A DNA stretch of 64,000 nucleotides, taken from NCBI RefSeq assembly GCF_039535785.1, contig NZ_BAAAXV010000011.1, positions 310,001 through 374,000 of the forward strand, written 5' to 3'. The stretch is from Nonomuraea helvata (GTDB lineage: Bacteria > Actinomycetota > Actinomycetes > Streptosporangiales > Streptosporangiaceae). Below, piece after piece: positions 17,541 to 27,545 of the stretch (position 1 is its first letter; every line of letters starts with the position of its first letter). A program made the translations under genes and the position numbers. The notes below the pieces were generated by a model. It was not told where the DNA came from. It saw only the letters and a program-made list of their open reading frames with translations, and searched no databases.

Positions 17541-18953
17541 ATGGTTTTGGGATGGACAAAGCACGGTGACGGAAAGCACCTGGCTCCCGGAGAGGTGGTC
17601 AGGCCGGACGAGCGGCTGAGCTGGCCCAGGATGGTGGGGTTCGGGGCGCAGCACGTGATCGCGATGTTCGGCGCGACCTTCGTCTTCCCCCTGGTGATGG
17701 GGCTGGATCCGAACGTCGCCGTGATGATGTCAGGCGTCGCGACGATCCTGTTCCTGCTGATCGTGAAGGGGAAAATACCTTCCTACCTCGGCACCAGCGC
17801 GTCCTTCGTGGGCGGGGTGCTCGCCATCAGGGCGGCGGCGGGCGGTGACACCGCGGGCGCGGACGCGATCGTGACCGGCGCCATCCTGGTCGCCGGGTTG
17901 GTGCTGGCGCTGGCCGGGCTGGCGATCCACTTCCTCGGCGTGCAGATCATCCACCGCATCTTCCCGCCCGTGGTCACCGGCGCGGTCGTGATGCTGATCG
18001 GGTTCGGGCTGGCGTACGTGGTGGCGGACGTCTACTGGCCGCAGGACCACTGGGTCGCGCTTGTCACGATGCTGGTCACGTTCGTGGTGATCGTGCTCTT
18101 CAAGGGGTTCGTCGGGCGGATCGGGGTGCTGGTCGGGCTGGTCTTCGGGTTCGTGCTCTCGTGGGTGCTGGACAAGACCGCCGGGCCCGTCACGTCCGTG
18201 CTGCCCGGGGCGAACCTACGGGACGCGGCCGGGGCCGCTTGCCCGGCCGAGGGGACCTACTGCGTGGCCACCGCCTTCCCGCACGACCGGGTGAACTTCA
18301 GCTCCCTGGAGAAGGCGCCGTGGTTCGGGGTGCCGGACTTCCACGCCCCCGACTTCAAGACCTCGGCCGTGCTGCTGGTGCTGCCCGCCGTCATCGCGCT
18401 CATCGCCGAGAACATCGGGCACGTCAAGGCCGTCGGCGAGATGACCGGGGCGGACGTCGACCCGTACGTGGGCCGGGCCGTGGTGGCCGACGGAGTCGGC
18501 ACCATGGTCGCCAGCGCGGTCGGCGGGTCGCCCACCACCACGTACGCCGAGAACATCGGCGTCATGGCCGCCACCAAGGTCTACTCGACCGCCGCCTACT
18601 ACATCGCCGCCGTCATCGCCATCTTCTTCGGCCTCTGTCCCAAGTTCGGCGCGCTCGTCGCGGCCACGCCGGGCGGCGTGCTGGGCGGCGTCACCGTCAT
18701 CCTGTACGGCATGATCGGCCTGCTCGGCGCGAAGATCTGGATCGAGAACCGGGTGGACTTCGCCGATCCCGTGAACATGGTTCCGATCGGCGCGGGCATC
18801 ATTCTGGCCATCGGACCCGTGAGCCACTACATCGGCGGAGACTTCACCCTGGAGGGGATCGCGCTCGGCACCATCGTGGTGCTGGGCGGCTATCACCTGC
18901 TCCGGGCCATCGCCGGCCGCCCCGCCGAGCCGGCCAGGAGCGAGGCCGGGTGA
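17541..18953 (+). CDS. NCS2 family uracil/xanthine permease
   Basis: A 470-residue nucleobase transporter with about 12-14 membrane segments. The NAT signature is of the uracil-permease form (TTTYAENIGVMAATKVYS, about residue 334), and an upstream AENIGHVKAVGEMTG helix supplies the conserved Glu. A good ribosome site (AGAGGGG) precedes ATG 17541. The stop overlaps the start of the FAD subunit gene by 4 bases (GTGA), so uptake and oxidation of the substrate are coupled in one operon. UraA-like motifs favour uracil or xanthine over uric acid, but the motif alone is not decisive. Confidence 0.88.
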   Translation: MVLGWTKHGDGKHLAPGEVVRPDERLSWPRMVGFGAQHVIAMFGATFVFPLVMGLDPNVAVMMSGVATILFLLIVKGKIPSYLGTSASFVGGVLAIRAAAGGDTAGADAIVTGAILVAGLVLALAGLAIHFLGVQIIHRIFPPVVTGAVVMLIGFGLAYVVADVYWPQDHWVALVTMLVTFVVIVLFKGFVGRIGVLVGLVFGFVLSWVLDKTAGPVTSVLPGANLRDAAGAACPAEGTYCVATAFPHDRVNFSSLEKAPWFGVPDFHAPDFKTSAVLLVLPAVIALIAENIGHVKAVGEMTGADVDPYVGRAVVADGVGTMVASAVGGSPTTTYAENIGVMAATKVYSTAAYYIAAVIAIFFGLCPKFGALVAATPGGVLGGVTVILYGMIGLLGAKIWIENRVDFADPVNMVPIGAGIILAIGPVSHYIGGDFTLEGIALGTIVVLGGYHLLRAIAGRPAEPARSEAG

Positions 18954-19769
18954 AGCCGCCGCCGTTCGAGTACCACGCCCCCCGCGACGTCGGCGAGGCG
19001 CTCAGGACGCTCGCCGAGGTGGGCGGGAAGGTGCTGGCCGGAGGGCAGAGCCTCATCCCCATGCTCAACATGCGGCTGGCGGCCCCGGCCCATCTCGTCG
19101 ACATCAGCCGCCTGCGGGAGCTGCAGGTCATGGAGGCGACGGAGGACGGTGTCCGGGTGGGGGCGGCGGTCACGCACGCGCAGGCGGAGCGGTCCGAGGC
19201 GCATCCGCTGCTCAGCCGGGCGCTCAAGCTGGTCGCGCATCCCGTGATCAGGAACCGGGGGACCGTGGTGGGCAGCCTCGTGCACGCCGATCCGGCCGCC
19301 GAGCTGCCCGCGGTGCTGGCCGTGCTGGGCGGCTCCGTACGGGTGGCCCGCTGGGACGGGCCGGTACGCGACGTGGGAGCGGAGGAGTTCTTCGTCGGGC
19401 CCATGGAGTCGGCGGTCCAGCCGGGCGAGCTGGCCGTGTCGGCATTTTTCCCGGCATTGGGTCCGCGTACCGGGGCAGCATTCGAAGAGGTGGCCAGGCG
19501 GCACGGCGACTACGCGCTGGCCGGGGTCTGCGCCGTCGTGACACTCGGCGAGGACGGCCACGCCGAAGCCGCCACGCTCGCCTGCATCGGCGTCGGCCAC
19601 GTGCCGGTCGTCGTGGACGTGGCCGGGAACCCCGCGGAGGCGGCGCGGGTCGTACGGGAACGGGTCGAACCGGAAGGCGACATCCACGCGTCCGCCGACT
19701 ACCGCCGTCACCTCGTGGGCGTACTGGCCGAGCGGGCGCTGCGGAACGCGACCAGGGAGGCAGGGGTTC

Positions 19770-19780
<11 letters not shown>
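18950..19780 (+). CDS. Molybdenum hydroxylase FAD-binding subunit (CoxM/XdhB-like)
   Basis: A 276-residue medium subunit of the xanthine dehydrogenase family. The FAD-binding motifs are KVLAGGQSLIPMLNMRL (about residues 24-40) and NRGTVVGSLVHADPAAELPAV (about 100-120), followed by the CO-dehydrogenase flavoprotein C-terminal domain. The GTG start overlaps the permease stop. It passes electrons between the iron-sulphur subunit and the acceptor. The gene order permease-FAD-FeS-Mo with overlaps makes one operon. Confidence 0.88.
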
Positions 19781-20275
<495 letters not shown>

Positions 20276-20279
<4 letters not shown>

Positions 20280-22633
20280 CGACGAGGCTGTTCGGGGAGC
20301 CCGTGCAGCGGCGGGAGGACCCGAGGCTGCTCACCGGCCGGGGCCGCTTCCTCGACGACCTCGGCGGGGACGCGCTGGCCGCCGCGTTCGTGCGCTCGCC
20401 GCACGCGCACGCCCGCATCCGCGACATCGACGTGGCCGCCGCGCTCGACGTGGAGGGGCTCGTCGCCGTCTACACCTGGGAGGACCTGCCCGAGCGGGTC
20501 GGCAGGCCGCTGCCGCTGCTGATCCCGCACCCGGCCCTCACGCACGGACGCACCGCGTACCCGCTGGCCAGGGACGTCGTCCGGCACGTCGGCGAGCCGG
20601 TGGTCATGGTCGTGGCCACCGACAGGTACGCGGCCGAGGACGCCTGCGCGCTCATCGAGGTCGACTACGAGCCGCTCAAACCGGTCGTCGGCCTGGAGGA
20701 GGCGGTGCAGGGCGCCCAGCTCGTGCACGAGGACGTGCCGGGCAACGTCGGCGCGCACCTCGTCCAGGAGGTCGCGGCGGCCGACGGGCGCGGCGCGCGG
20801 GAGGCGATCGAGACCGCGCCGCACACGCTGGCCTTCCGGCTCGACATCGAGCGCAGCGCCAGCATGCCCCTGGAGGGACGCGGCGTGTACGCCCGCTGGG
20901 ACGGCCGGGACCTGCGCGTCTACTCCAGCACCCAGACCTCGACCAGCGTCCGCATGGCCGTGGCCGCCGCGCTCGAGCTGCCGCTGCCGCAGGTCGAGGT
21001 GATCGCGCCCGACGTGGGCGGCGGCTTCGGGGTGAAGATCGTGCACCCGTGGCCCGAGGAGGTGCTGGTGCCCTGGGCGGCCATGACGCTCGGGCGCGAG
21101 ATCAAGTGGACGGAGGACCGCAGGGAGCACTTCATCTCGTCGGCCCACGAGCGCGGCCAGGTGCAGTACGTACGGGTCGGCTTCGACGACGACGGCCGCG
21201 TCCTCGGCCTGGACGTGACGATCCTGCACGACCACGGCGCCTACACGCCCTACGGCATCATCGTGCCGATCGTCACCTCGACGCAGCTGCTGGGCCCGTA
21301 CCGGATCGGGGCCTACCGGGTCGAGTTCACCGCCGTCTACACCAACACCGTGCAGGTCACGCCCTACCGGGGAGCCGGCAGGCCGCAGGGCGTGTTCTGC
21401 ATGGAGCGGACCATGGACAAGATCGCCCGCTATCTCGGCAAGGACCGGACCGAGGTGCGCGAGGCCAACTTCATCGAGCCCGACGAGTTCCCGTACGACC
21501 AGGGGATGACGTTCCAGGACGGGCGGCCGCTGATCTACGACAGCGGCGACTACCCGGAGATGCTCCGCATGCTCAAGGAGCTGATCGGCTGGGACTCCTT
21601 CGAGAGGCGCCCCGGCCGGGGCATCGGCATCGGCTGCTACGTCGAGGGCACCGGCGTGGGGCCGTACGAGGGCGGCCACGTGCAGGTGACCTCCGACGGG
21701 CGGGTGCACGTGTCCACCGGGCTCACCTCGCAGGGCCAGGGGCACGAGACGGTGTTCGCGCAGATCGCCGCCACCGAGCTGGGGGTGCCGATCGAGCGGG
21801 TGAGCGTGGTGACCGGCGACACCCGCAGGTTCGGGTACGCGGTCGGCACGTTCGCCTCGCGCGCGGCCGTCGTCAGCGGCAACGCCATCGCGCTGGCCTG
21901 CAGGAAGGTACGCGACAAGGCGCTGCGGATCGCCGCCGACGCGCTGGAGGCCGACCCGGCCGACCTGGAGATCACCGACGGGATGGTGCACGTCGCCGGC
22001 ACGCCGACCGCGTCCATCCCGCTCTCCACGGTGGCGGTGCTGGCCAACCCGCTCCGGTACGCCTTCGACGACGAGACCGCGAAGGCGACCCAGTTCTCCG
22101 GCACCACCTCCCCGGACCGGCCGCCGGTCGCCGAGGGCGACGAACCGGGGCTGGAGGGGCGCGACTACTACTCGCCGATCAGGTCCACGTTCGCGTCCGG
22201 CATGCACGCGGCGATCGTCGAGACCGACCCGGAGACCGCCGAGATCAAGGTGGCGCGATACGCGGTCGTGCACGACTGCGGCCGGCTGATCAACCCCATG
22301 ATCGTGGAGGGCCAGATCCACGGCGGAGTGGCGCAGGGCATCGGCGGCGCACTCTACGAGCGCATGGTGTACGACCCGCACGGCCAGCTCGTGAACGCCT
22401 CCTTCATGGACTTCCTCATGCCGTACGCCACCGAGATCCCGCACATCGAGACCGCCCACCTGGAGACGCCCTCACCGCTCAACCCGCTCGGCATCAAGGG
22501 CGCGGGCGAGGCCGGCGTGATCCCCGTCTCCGCGGTCATCGCCTCGGCCATTGAGGACGCCGAGGGCATCCCCATCGACCGCATGCCCATCTCCCCGTCC
22601 GAGCTCTTCGACCTGCGCTCCCGTATGCGATGA
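20276..22633 (+). CDS. Xanthine dehydrogenase family molybdopterin-binding subunit
   Basis: A 785-residue large subunit. Key points are RREDPRLLTGRGRFLDD at the N-terminus, VGGGFGVKI in the cofactor region, active-site loop TPYRGAGRPQG, SQGQGHET, and the catalytic Glu in IKGAGEAGVIP near the C-terminus. The active-site loop has the xanthine/aldehyde dehydrogenase form and lacks the AYRCSFR Cys loop of true CO dehydrogenase, so it is not a CO oxidiser. Context (PucR, nucleobase permease, ureide operon) points to a purine or pyrimidine hydroxylase. Xanthine is the simplest substrate, and oxidation of uracil to barbiturate is an alternative. Confidence 0.88.
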
Positions 22634-22642
22634 TCTAGCGCT

Positions 22643-23650
22643 ATGCGCGCTCCCGATGCCGGTCTGACGGCCTTTCCCGTCGTCCCCGACGATGTCCGGC
22701 TGATCGACCTGGCCTGGAACGACCTCTCCGAGGTCCCCGACCGGGTGGCCGGGCTCGGGGCGCTCGAGGAGCTCAGGCTCGACGGCAACCGCCTGCGCTC
22801 GCTGCCCGACCTCTCGGGGCTGACCGCGCTGCGCGCGCTGCACCTCGACGGCAACGAGCTGACGTCGTTCCCGCGCTGCCCGCCGTACCTGGAGGTCCTC
22901 TTCCTGTACGGCAACCGCGTCGGCGCGATCCCCGACCGGCTGAGCCCCCGCCTGCGGCACCTCGCGGTCGGCGGTAACGGGCTGACCGGCGTGCCGGCCT
23001 CCCTGTGGAAGCTGACCGGGCTGGAGTCGCTCAACCTGGCCGAGAACGCGCTCACCGAGGTCCCGGCCGCGATCGGCGGGCTGGCCCGGCTGCGCATGCT
23101 CGACCTGGGGCACAACCGGCTCGCCTCCGTCCCGCCCGAGATCGGGGACCTGGACCTCACCGACTACCTGTACCTCAGCGACAACCTGCTCACCGAGGTG
23201 CCGGAGGCGATCGGGCGGCTGGGGCGGCTCGCGTACCTCAACCTCACCGACAACCAGTTGACCCGGCTGCCCGAGTCCGTCGGGCGGATGGCCTCACTGG
23301 TGGAGCTGCGGCTGTACGGCAACCGGCTGGAGGCGCTGCCGGAGTCCGTCGGCGGGCTGCGGCGGCTGCGGGAGCTGCACGTGCAGGGCAACCGGCTGGC
23401 CCGGCTGCCCGCGTCGATCGCCGAGCTGGATGAGCTGCGCGTGCTGGACCTGCGGAACAACCGGCTGCGCGAGCTGCCGGACGCGCTGCCGCCCGGTCTG
23501 CGGCACCTCGACCTCCGTAACAACCGGCTGCGGGAGCTGCCTGCGACGCTGCCCCCGCTGGAGAAGCTCGACCTGCGCTGGAACAAGCTCGACGGCGAGC
23601 CCGAGGTGCTGCGCCGGCTGCGCGATCAGGGTTGCGTCATTCTCCGCTGA
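22643..23650 (+). CDS. Leucine-rich repeat protein
   Basis: A 335-residue protein built of about 13-14 leucine-rich repeats of 20-23 residues with consensus LxxLxLxxNxLxxLPexig (for example DNQLTRLPESVG and GNRLEALPESVG). This is the bacterial/Ras-group form. It has no signal peptide or membrane segment and lacks the kinase or COR domains seen in larger relatives. It starts 10 bases after the molybdenum subunit gene but is functionally unrelated. A protein-protein binding role is inferred; the partner is unknown. Confidence 0.85.
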   Translation: MRAPDAGLTAFPVVPDDVRLIDLAWNDLSEVPDRVAGLGALEELRLDGNRLRSLPDLSGLTALRALHLDGNELTSFPRCPPYLEVLFLYGNRVGAIPDRLSPRLRHLAVGGNGLTGVPASLWKLTGLESLNLAENALTEVPAAIGGLARLRMLDLGHNRLASVPPEIGDLDLTDYLYLSDNLLTEVPEAIGRLGRLAYLNLTDNQLTRLPESVGRMASLVELRLYGNRLEALPESVGGLRRLRELHVQGNRLARLPASIAELDELRVLDLRNNRLRELPDALPPGLRHLDLRNNRLRELPATLPPLEKLDLRWNKLDGEPEVLRRLRDQGCVILR

Positions 23651-23667
23651 ACCGGGGCGATTTTCGG

Positions 23668-24225
23668 TGCGTACCTCCGCACATGACGACATTTCCACGT
23701 CTGGCCGCTTTCGCGCTGCTGGCCGGGCTGGTCGCCGGCTGCTCCTCAGGGGGCTGGGGCGACTACGCCGCGGCAGGCGACACCCAGAAGGCCGCCGCCC
23801 CCCTGACCGTGGAGCAGCTGTCCGCCAAGGTCGGCTGCAAGCCGAAGATGCAGGTCAACGCCGCCGACCTGCGTACCGGCTACTGCAAGACCAAGGTCGG
23901 GCAGTTCTTCGTCAACACGTTCGCGAGCGAGAAGCTCAAGGACGAGTGGATGGACCGCGCGCCCGAGTACAACCCGCACCTGGTCGGCCCCCGGTGGACG
24001 GTGCTGGGGCCGCTCGAGGTGCTGGAGCAGCTGAAGGAGCCGCTCAGCGGCGACCTGCACCTGATGGACCACAGGGTCTCCCAGACGCCGGCGCCACCGA
24101 AGTAACCGAGCCGGTATGGGATGAACCGGGGTCGGGGGGCCTGCGTACCTCCGCACATGACGACACTTCCACGTCTGGCCGCTTTCGCGCTGCTGGCCGG
24201 ACTGGTCGCCGGCTGCTCCTCAGGG
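23668..24225 (+). repeat. Direct repeat from tandem gene duplication (unit about 474 bases)
   Basis: Bases 23668-23751 recur at 24142-24225 with only two differences that I can see. The repeat covers the upstream sequence, the start codon and the signal-peptide coding region of two adjacent lipoprotein genes. Both start codons are offset by exactly 474 bases. This is a recent tandem duplication, with divergence greater toward the 3' ends. Confidence 0.85.
23683..24105 (+). CDS. Small lipoprotein, first tandem copy
   Basis: A 140-residue secreted protein with a lipobox LVAGCSS at about residues 15-21, so it is probably lipid-anchored to the membrane. The mature part has a conserved KVGCKPKMQVNAADLRTGYCK segment with two cysteines that could form a disulphide. 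The rest resembles short actinobacterial lipoproteins without known function. ATG 23683 places the signal peptide correctly. The next gene is a close paralogue. Confidence 0.75.
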   Translation: MTTFPRLAAFALLAGLVAGCSSGGWGDYAAAGDTQKAAAPLTVEQLSAKVGCKPKMQVNAADLRTGYCKTKVGQFFVNTFASEKLKDEWMDRAPEYNPHLVGPRWTVLGPLEVLEQLKEPLSGDLHLMDHRVSQTPAPPK

Positions 24226-24576
24226 AGCGGAGGCGGCTACGTCGCAGCAGGCGGACAGCTGGGCGACGCCGCCCCCCTCACCGTCGAGCAGCTCGCCGCC
24301 AAGGTCGGCTGCAAGCCGAAGATGCAGGTCAACGCCGCGGAGATCCGTACCGGCTACTGCAAGACCCCTGACGGAGAGTTCTTCGTCACGACGTTCAAGA
24401 CCCAGGCGGGCAAGGACGCCTGGATGGACGCCGCCCCCGAGTACAACCCGCACCTGGTCGGCAGGCTCTGGACGGTGCTGTCCAGTCGCAAGGTGCTCGA
24501 CCTGCTCAAGGAGCGGCTCGGCGGCGACCTCCACCTGACCGATCACCGGACGAAGCAGATGCGGACGATCGGCTGA
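24157..24576 (+). CDS. Small lipoprotein, second tandem copy
   Basis: A 139-residue paralogue of the previous gene. It keeps the lipobox (LVAGCSS) and the two-cysteine KVGCKPKMQVNAAEIRTGYCK motif, and most of the sequence aligns without gaps up to EYNPHLVG. The two copies differ mainly after the lipobox and at the C-terminus, consistent with duplication followed by drift. Function unknown. Confidence 0.75.
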   Translation: MTTLPRLAAFALLAGLVAGCSSGSGGGYVAAGGQLGDAAPLTVEQLAAKVGCKPKMQVNAAEIRTGYCKTPDGEFFVTTFKTQAGKDAWMDAAPEYNPHLVGRLWTVLSSRKVLDLLKERLGGDLHLTDHRTKQMRTIG

Positions 24577-24591
24577 TCCCTGTACTCGGGC

Positions 24592-24613
24592 CTCGCGGCC
24601 ACGGCTCCGCGAG
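24592..24613. terminator. Hairpin between convergent genes
   Basis: CTCGCGG (24592-24598) can pair perfectly with CCGCGAG (24607-24613), loop of 8. A second stem, ACAGGTG (24623-24629) with CACCTGT (24652-24658), follows. They lie just after the second lipoprotein gene and before the convergent TetR gene (ends 24822). There is no U tract, so this is a stem-type terminator candidate only. Otherwise I see nothing in 24577-24821. Confidence 0.4.
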
Positions 24614-24821
24614 CGATGCGTGACAGGTGACACGGCCGCCCGGCCCGGTGACACCTGTACGGGAGGTCGGAGGGCCGGACCGCGACGCTGGATCCCATGT
24701 GGGCAACGAGGGCTCGGCCGGTGGCAGTGGCCGCCGTCCGGCTCTGTCCAGTCCACAACCGTGGGCAGCTGCAGACGGTGGACGGTGGCCGCTCTGGGCT
24801 GAGCTTGAATGACCTGCTGGG

Positions 24822-25481
24822 TCAGGTATTCAGGAGGCGCGGCTCGAAGCCGTGCAATATCGCGGTGAGGCCGGCCTCGAAGTGGTCGCCGGGGATGGTG
24901 GCGTCGGCGGCTTCGGCGAGCAGGTTGTAGTCGGGGCTGCCGGGCTCCGGTTTGCGGCTGCGCTGGTCGGCGCCGAGTGTGGTCATGGCGATGGCGAGCG
25001 CGTGTCCGATGGTGAACTCGCGCAGGCAGCGGAAGAGGCGCAGGGCTTGTGCCGGGGGGATGCCGGCGTCGCGGAGCTTGGTGAGCATCTTCACGCCGGT
25101 GTCGATGGAGGCGGGCGAGCGTACCGGCCGGGTGGCGAATATCTGTACGGCCCGGGGGTGGCGCAGGAGGGTGTCGCGTAGCCGTAGGCAGTAGTCGCGT
25201 GCCAGCTGCTGCCAGGGGCCGCCCCAGGGCAGGGTGTCGACGTCGATCTCGGTGAACAGCGCCTCGGCGACGCCGTCGAAGAGCGCTTCCTGGTCGGTGT
25301 AGTAGCGGTAGGCGGCCATCGGGTCGAAGCCGACCGCGGTGCCGAGCTTGCGCATGGAGAACTTGCGCAGGCCGTGGGTGTCGATGAGGGCGAGTGCGGC
25401 GGCGGCGAGGTATTCGCGGGTGAGGGTAGGCCGGGTGGGCGGTTCCGGCAGCCTGCCCGGCGCGCTGTGGTCGGCTGTCAT
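24822..25481 (-). CDS. TetR family transcriptional regulator
   Basis: A 219-residue regulator. The N-terminal helix-turn-helix (TREYLAAAALALIDTHG, then FDPMAAYRYYTDQEALFDGV) is of the TetR group with the TetR_C_1-type helical domain typical of antibiotic-responsive repressors. It is the second gene after an alpha/beta hydrolase and overlaps it by 4 bases. Two CTAC-N3-GTAG dyads upstream of that operon (26385-26419) are the likely operators. Confidence 0.85.
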   Translation of the reverse strand: MTADHSAPGRLPEPPTRPTLTREYLAAAALALIDTHGLRKFSMRKLGTAVGFDPMAAYRYYTDQEALFDGVAEALFTEIDVDTLPWGGPWQQLARDYCLRLRDTLLRHPRAVQIFATRPVRSPASIDTGVKMLTKLRDAGIPPAQALRLFRCLREFTIGHALAIAMTTLGADQRSRKPEPGSPDYNLLAEAADATIPGDHFEAGLTAILHGFEPRLLNT

Positions 25482-26371
25482 CGCCCGAAGCCCTCCAGGA
25501 TCTTTGTGAGCGTCGCGGTGAATTCCTCGGGCTGCTGCAGGTACGGGACATGGCCGCCGGGGAACTCTAGGCAGGGTACGCCAAGCCGCTCGGACAGCAG
25601 GTGCGCGGTCGCGTGGTAGGGCTTGCCCGCGCTGTCACGGCCGGTGGCCAGGCACCAGAGCGCCGTGGTGGCGGCCAGCGCGGCCAGGTCGGGCTGGTAG
25701 TCGAAACAGAACGAGGGCAGTTCGCGGCGCGTTGTCAGGTCGGCGTTGCGAAGCTGGCGGATCATCACGTCCGGCTCGCGCCGGATGATCTTCTGCGCCA
25801 GGCTCCCGAACGCGAGCATGAGACGGGTGGCGGCGGCGATCACGACCTGGCCGGTCGGGGACAGGAACAGCCGTGGCGGGTCGGGCAGCGTCATCGCGCC
25901 GAACGCGGCGTAGGCCCGCATCACGTGCTTGTCCCGGGCGATTTGGCCGATGTGCTCGATCTCCCGCCGTTCCCGACTGTCCGGCGCAAGGAGCTGGACC
26001 AGTGGCGGCTCGTGCGCGACCGCGCCCAGCAGACGGCGGGGGTAGCGGGTCACCATCTCCAGGGCGATGATCGCACCGCTGCTGTTGCCGAAGACGTACG
26101 CGCGCTCGAAACCGTAGTGGTCGAGGACGGCGACCGCGTCGTCGGCCTGCCGGGGGACCGTGATCGAGGCGTCCGGCTCGGTGAACGGGCTGCGGGAGTT
26201 GCCGCGCCGATCGTAGGCGATCACCGTGAAGGTCCTGGCCAGCAGCGGGATCACGTCGGCGTACATGCCGGCGTCGCCTCCCCCGCCGGAGACCAGCAGC
26301 AGTGCAGGCCCCTCGCCGGTGCGTTCGACGTGCAGCCGCGCGCCGGGCACCACGACCATGTCACCTTCCAT
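25478..26371 (-). CDS. Alpha/beta hydrolase
   Basis: A 297-residue alpha/beta-fold hydrolase. The nucleophile elbow is VFGNSSGAII (Ser at about residue 98). The oxyanion region is LLLVSGGGGDAGMY, and the catalytic His is probably in FPGGHVPYL near the C-terminus. It lacks a signal peptide. It is the first gene of an operon with the TetR regulator and diverges from the DUF998 gene. Such enzymes hydrolyse esters, lactones or epoxides; the inducing ligand of the TetR protein may be its substrate (inference). Confidence 0.82.
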   Translation of the reverse strand: MEGDMVVVPGARLHVERTGEGPALLLVSGGGGDAGMYADVIPLLARTFTVIAYDRRGNSRSPFTEPDASITVPRQADDAVAVLDHYGFERAYVFGNSSGAIIALEMVTRYPRRLLGAVAHEPPLVQLLAPDSRERREIEHIGQIARDKHVMRAYAAFGAMTLPDPPRLFLSPTGQVVIAAATRLMLAFGSLAQKIIRREPDVMIRQLRNADLTTRRELPSFCFDYQPDLAALAATTALWCLATGRDSAGKPYHATAHLLSERLGVPCLEFPGGHVPYLQQPEEFTATLTKILEGFGR

Positions 26372-26384
26372 GACTTCCTCACTC

Positions 26385-26419
26385 TGTCTACGATGTAGTA
26401 TCTGTCTACATTGTAGACA
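26385..26419. promoter_or_regulatory. Two tandem TetR-type operators
   Basis: TGTCTACA-T-TGTAGACA at 26403-26419 is a perfect 8+1+8 palindrome. An imperfect copy, TGTCTAC-GA-TGTAGTA, lies at 26385-26400, 18 bases away. Both share CTAC-N3-GTAG. They lie between the divergent alpha/beta hydrolase and DUF998 genes. The symmetry is directly seen; assignment to the TetR protein of the operon is by position. Confidence 0.6.
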
Positions 26420-26452
26420 TAGATCATGGATGCTCTACGCCGAGGAGAGGCG

Positions 26453-27205
26453 ATGGCTAACCTGAGAAGGTCGGCGCGAGGGCGGGTCCGGGTGCTTCTG
26501 ACATGCGGGTTCGCGCCACTGATGTTCTTTGTGGTGATCCTCCTGGATGGGGCACTGCAGCCTGGGTACGACGCGGTGAACCGCTGGGGCAGCGAGCTCA
26601 GCAATGGCGACTGGGGCTGGGTTCAGATCGCCAACTTCGTCGTCACCGGCCTGCTGACCATGGTGTTCGCCACCGGTGTACGCCGCGCGCTGGGCAGCGG
26701 GCCCGGTTCGACGGCGATACCGTTCCTCACCGGCGTCCTGGGGTTCAACCTGATCGTCGGCGGAGTGTTCGTCACCGATCCGAACCCTGGCTTCCCGCTC
26801 GGCGTGCAACCGCCCGCCGAACCCACCTTGCACGGCTGGATTCACAATCTGAACCTCTTCCCGGCCTGGGCGGTCCTGACGATGGCCATCCTCATGGCCG
26901 CCTACCGCGCGATCGCCCGAAAGGAGGGGGTGGCCTGGATTCTGATCACCATTGCCGCCGGGATCCTGACCCCGCTGACGCTGTACATCGCAGCTCAGAG
27001 CTTCAGCATGGACACCCTCTCAGGAGAAGGCCACGGCCTGTGGCAGCGCATCAGCCAGGCAATCGGCTTCGGCTGGTACGCCCTGTATTCGGTACGCCTG
27101 CTGCGCGACAGCTGGCACAGCTCACCTCCCGAGAGGCCGATCGGCACGGTAGGCGAAGCCGTTGGGCAGAAGCCGGAAGGCCCACGGGGGACTAACCGGC
27201 TGTAG
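26453..27205 (+). CDS. DUF998 family membrane protein
   Basis: A 250-residue integral membrane protein with about six hydrophobic segments and the DUF998 features of an N-terminal membrane helix, a GYDAVNRWGSELSNG loop and a late HNLN loop. ATG 26453 follows GAGGAGAGG and is preferred over ATG 26426. It diverges from the hydrolase-TetR operon, with the operators between them, so it is probably co-regulated. Function of the family is not established. Confidence 0.75.
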   Translation: MANLRRSARGRVRVLLTCGFAPLMFFVVILLDGALQPGYDAVNRWGSELSNGDWGWVQIANFVVTGLLTMVFATGVRRALGSGPGSTAIPFLTGVLGFNLIVGGVFVTDPNPGFPLGVQPPAEPTLHGWIHNLNLFPAWAVLTMAILMAAYRAIARKEGVAWILITIAAGILTPLTLYIAAQSFSMDTLSGEGHGLWQRISQAIGFGWYALYSVRLLRDSWHSSPPERPIGTVGEAVGQKPEGPRGTNRL

Positions 27206-27545
27206 GCGCGTGAATCGGTGAGGCATATTTGCGTGGGATGTGGGTGCGGTCCTCGATGGGATGATCAGACAGCCGCATGCATGGCGAGATCGTCGATGGC
27301 GGTCGGCGTGATAGTGGCGCAGGATGGTCGGTGTGGTGGGCAAGGTTCGGACGTGCGCAGTATGCAAGGGGAGCGGTTGCCGGCCGGATCGGCGGCGCCG
27401 CGGCGGTATTGCTTGGCGGCGTGTGGGATGCGTGCCTGTTGGGCGCGCAGGCGGACTCGTCAGCGGGAGATGCTCGCGGCGACGTTGATCTCGGCGACTT
27501 CATCGCCCCGGTGCCGAAGTCGAACGTCGCGGCGAGGAAGACCCA
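27206..27545. other. Gene-free stretch with no recognisable intact feature
   Basis: This interval of 340 bases has open frames on both strands, but none has family-like sequence, a ribosome site and a plausible start together. Composition is less GC-biased than the neighbours. It ends at a LivF remnant, so it probably contains decayed DNA left by the same deletion or insertion event. Confidence 0.5.
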
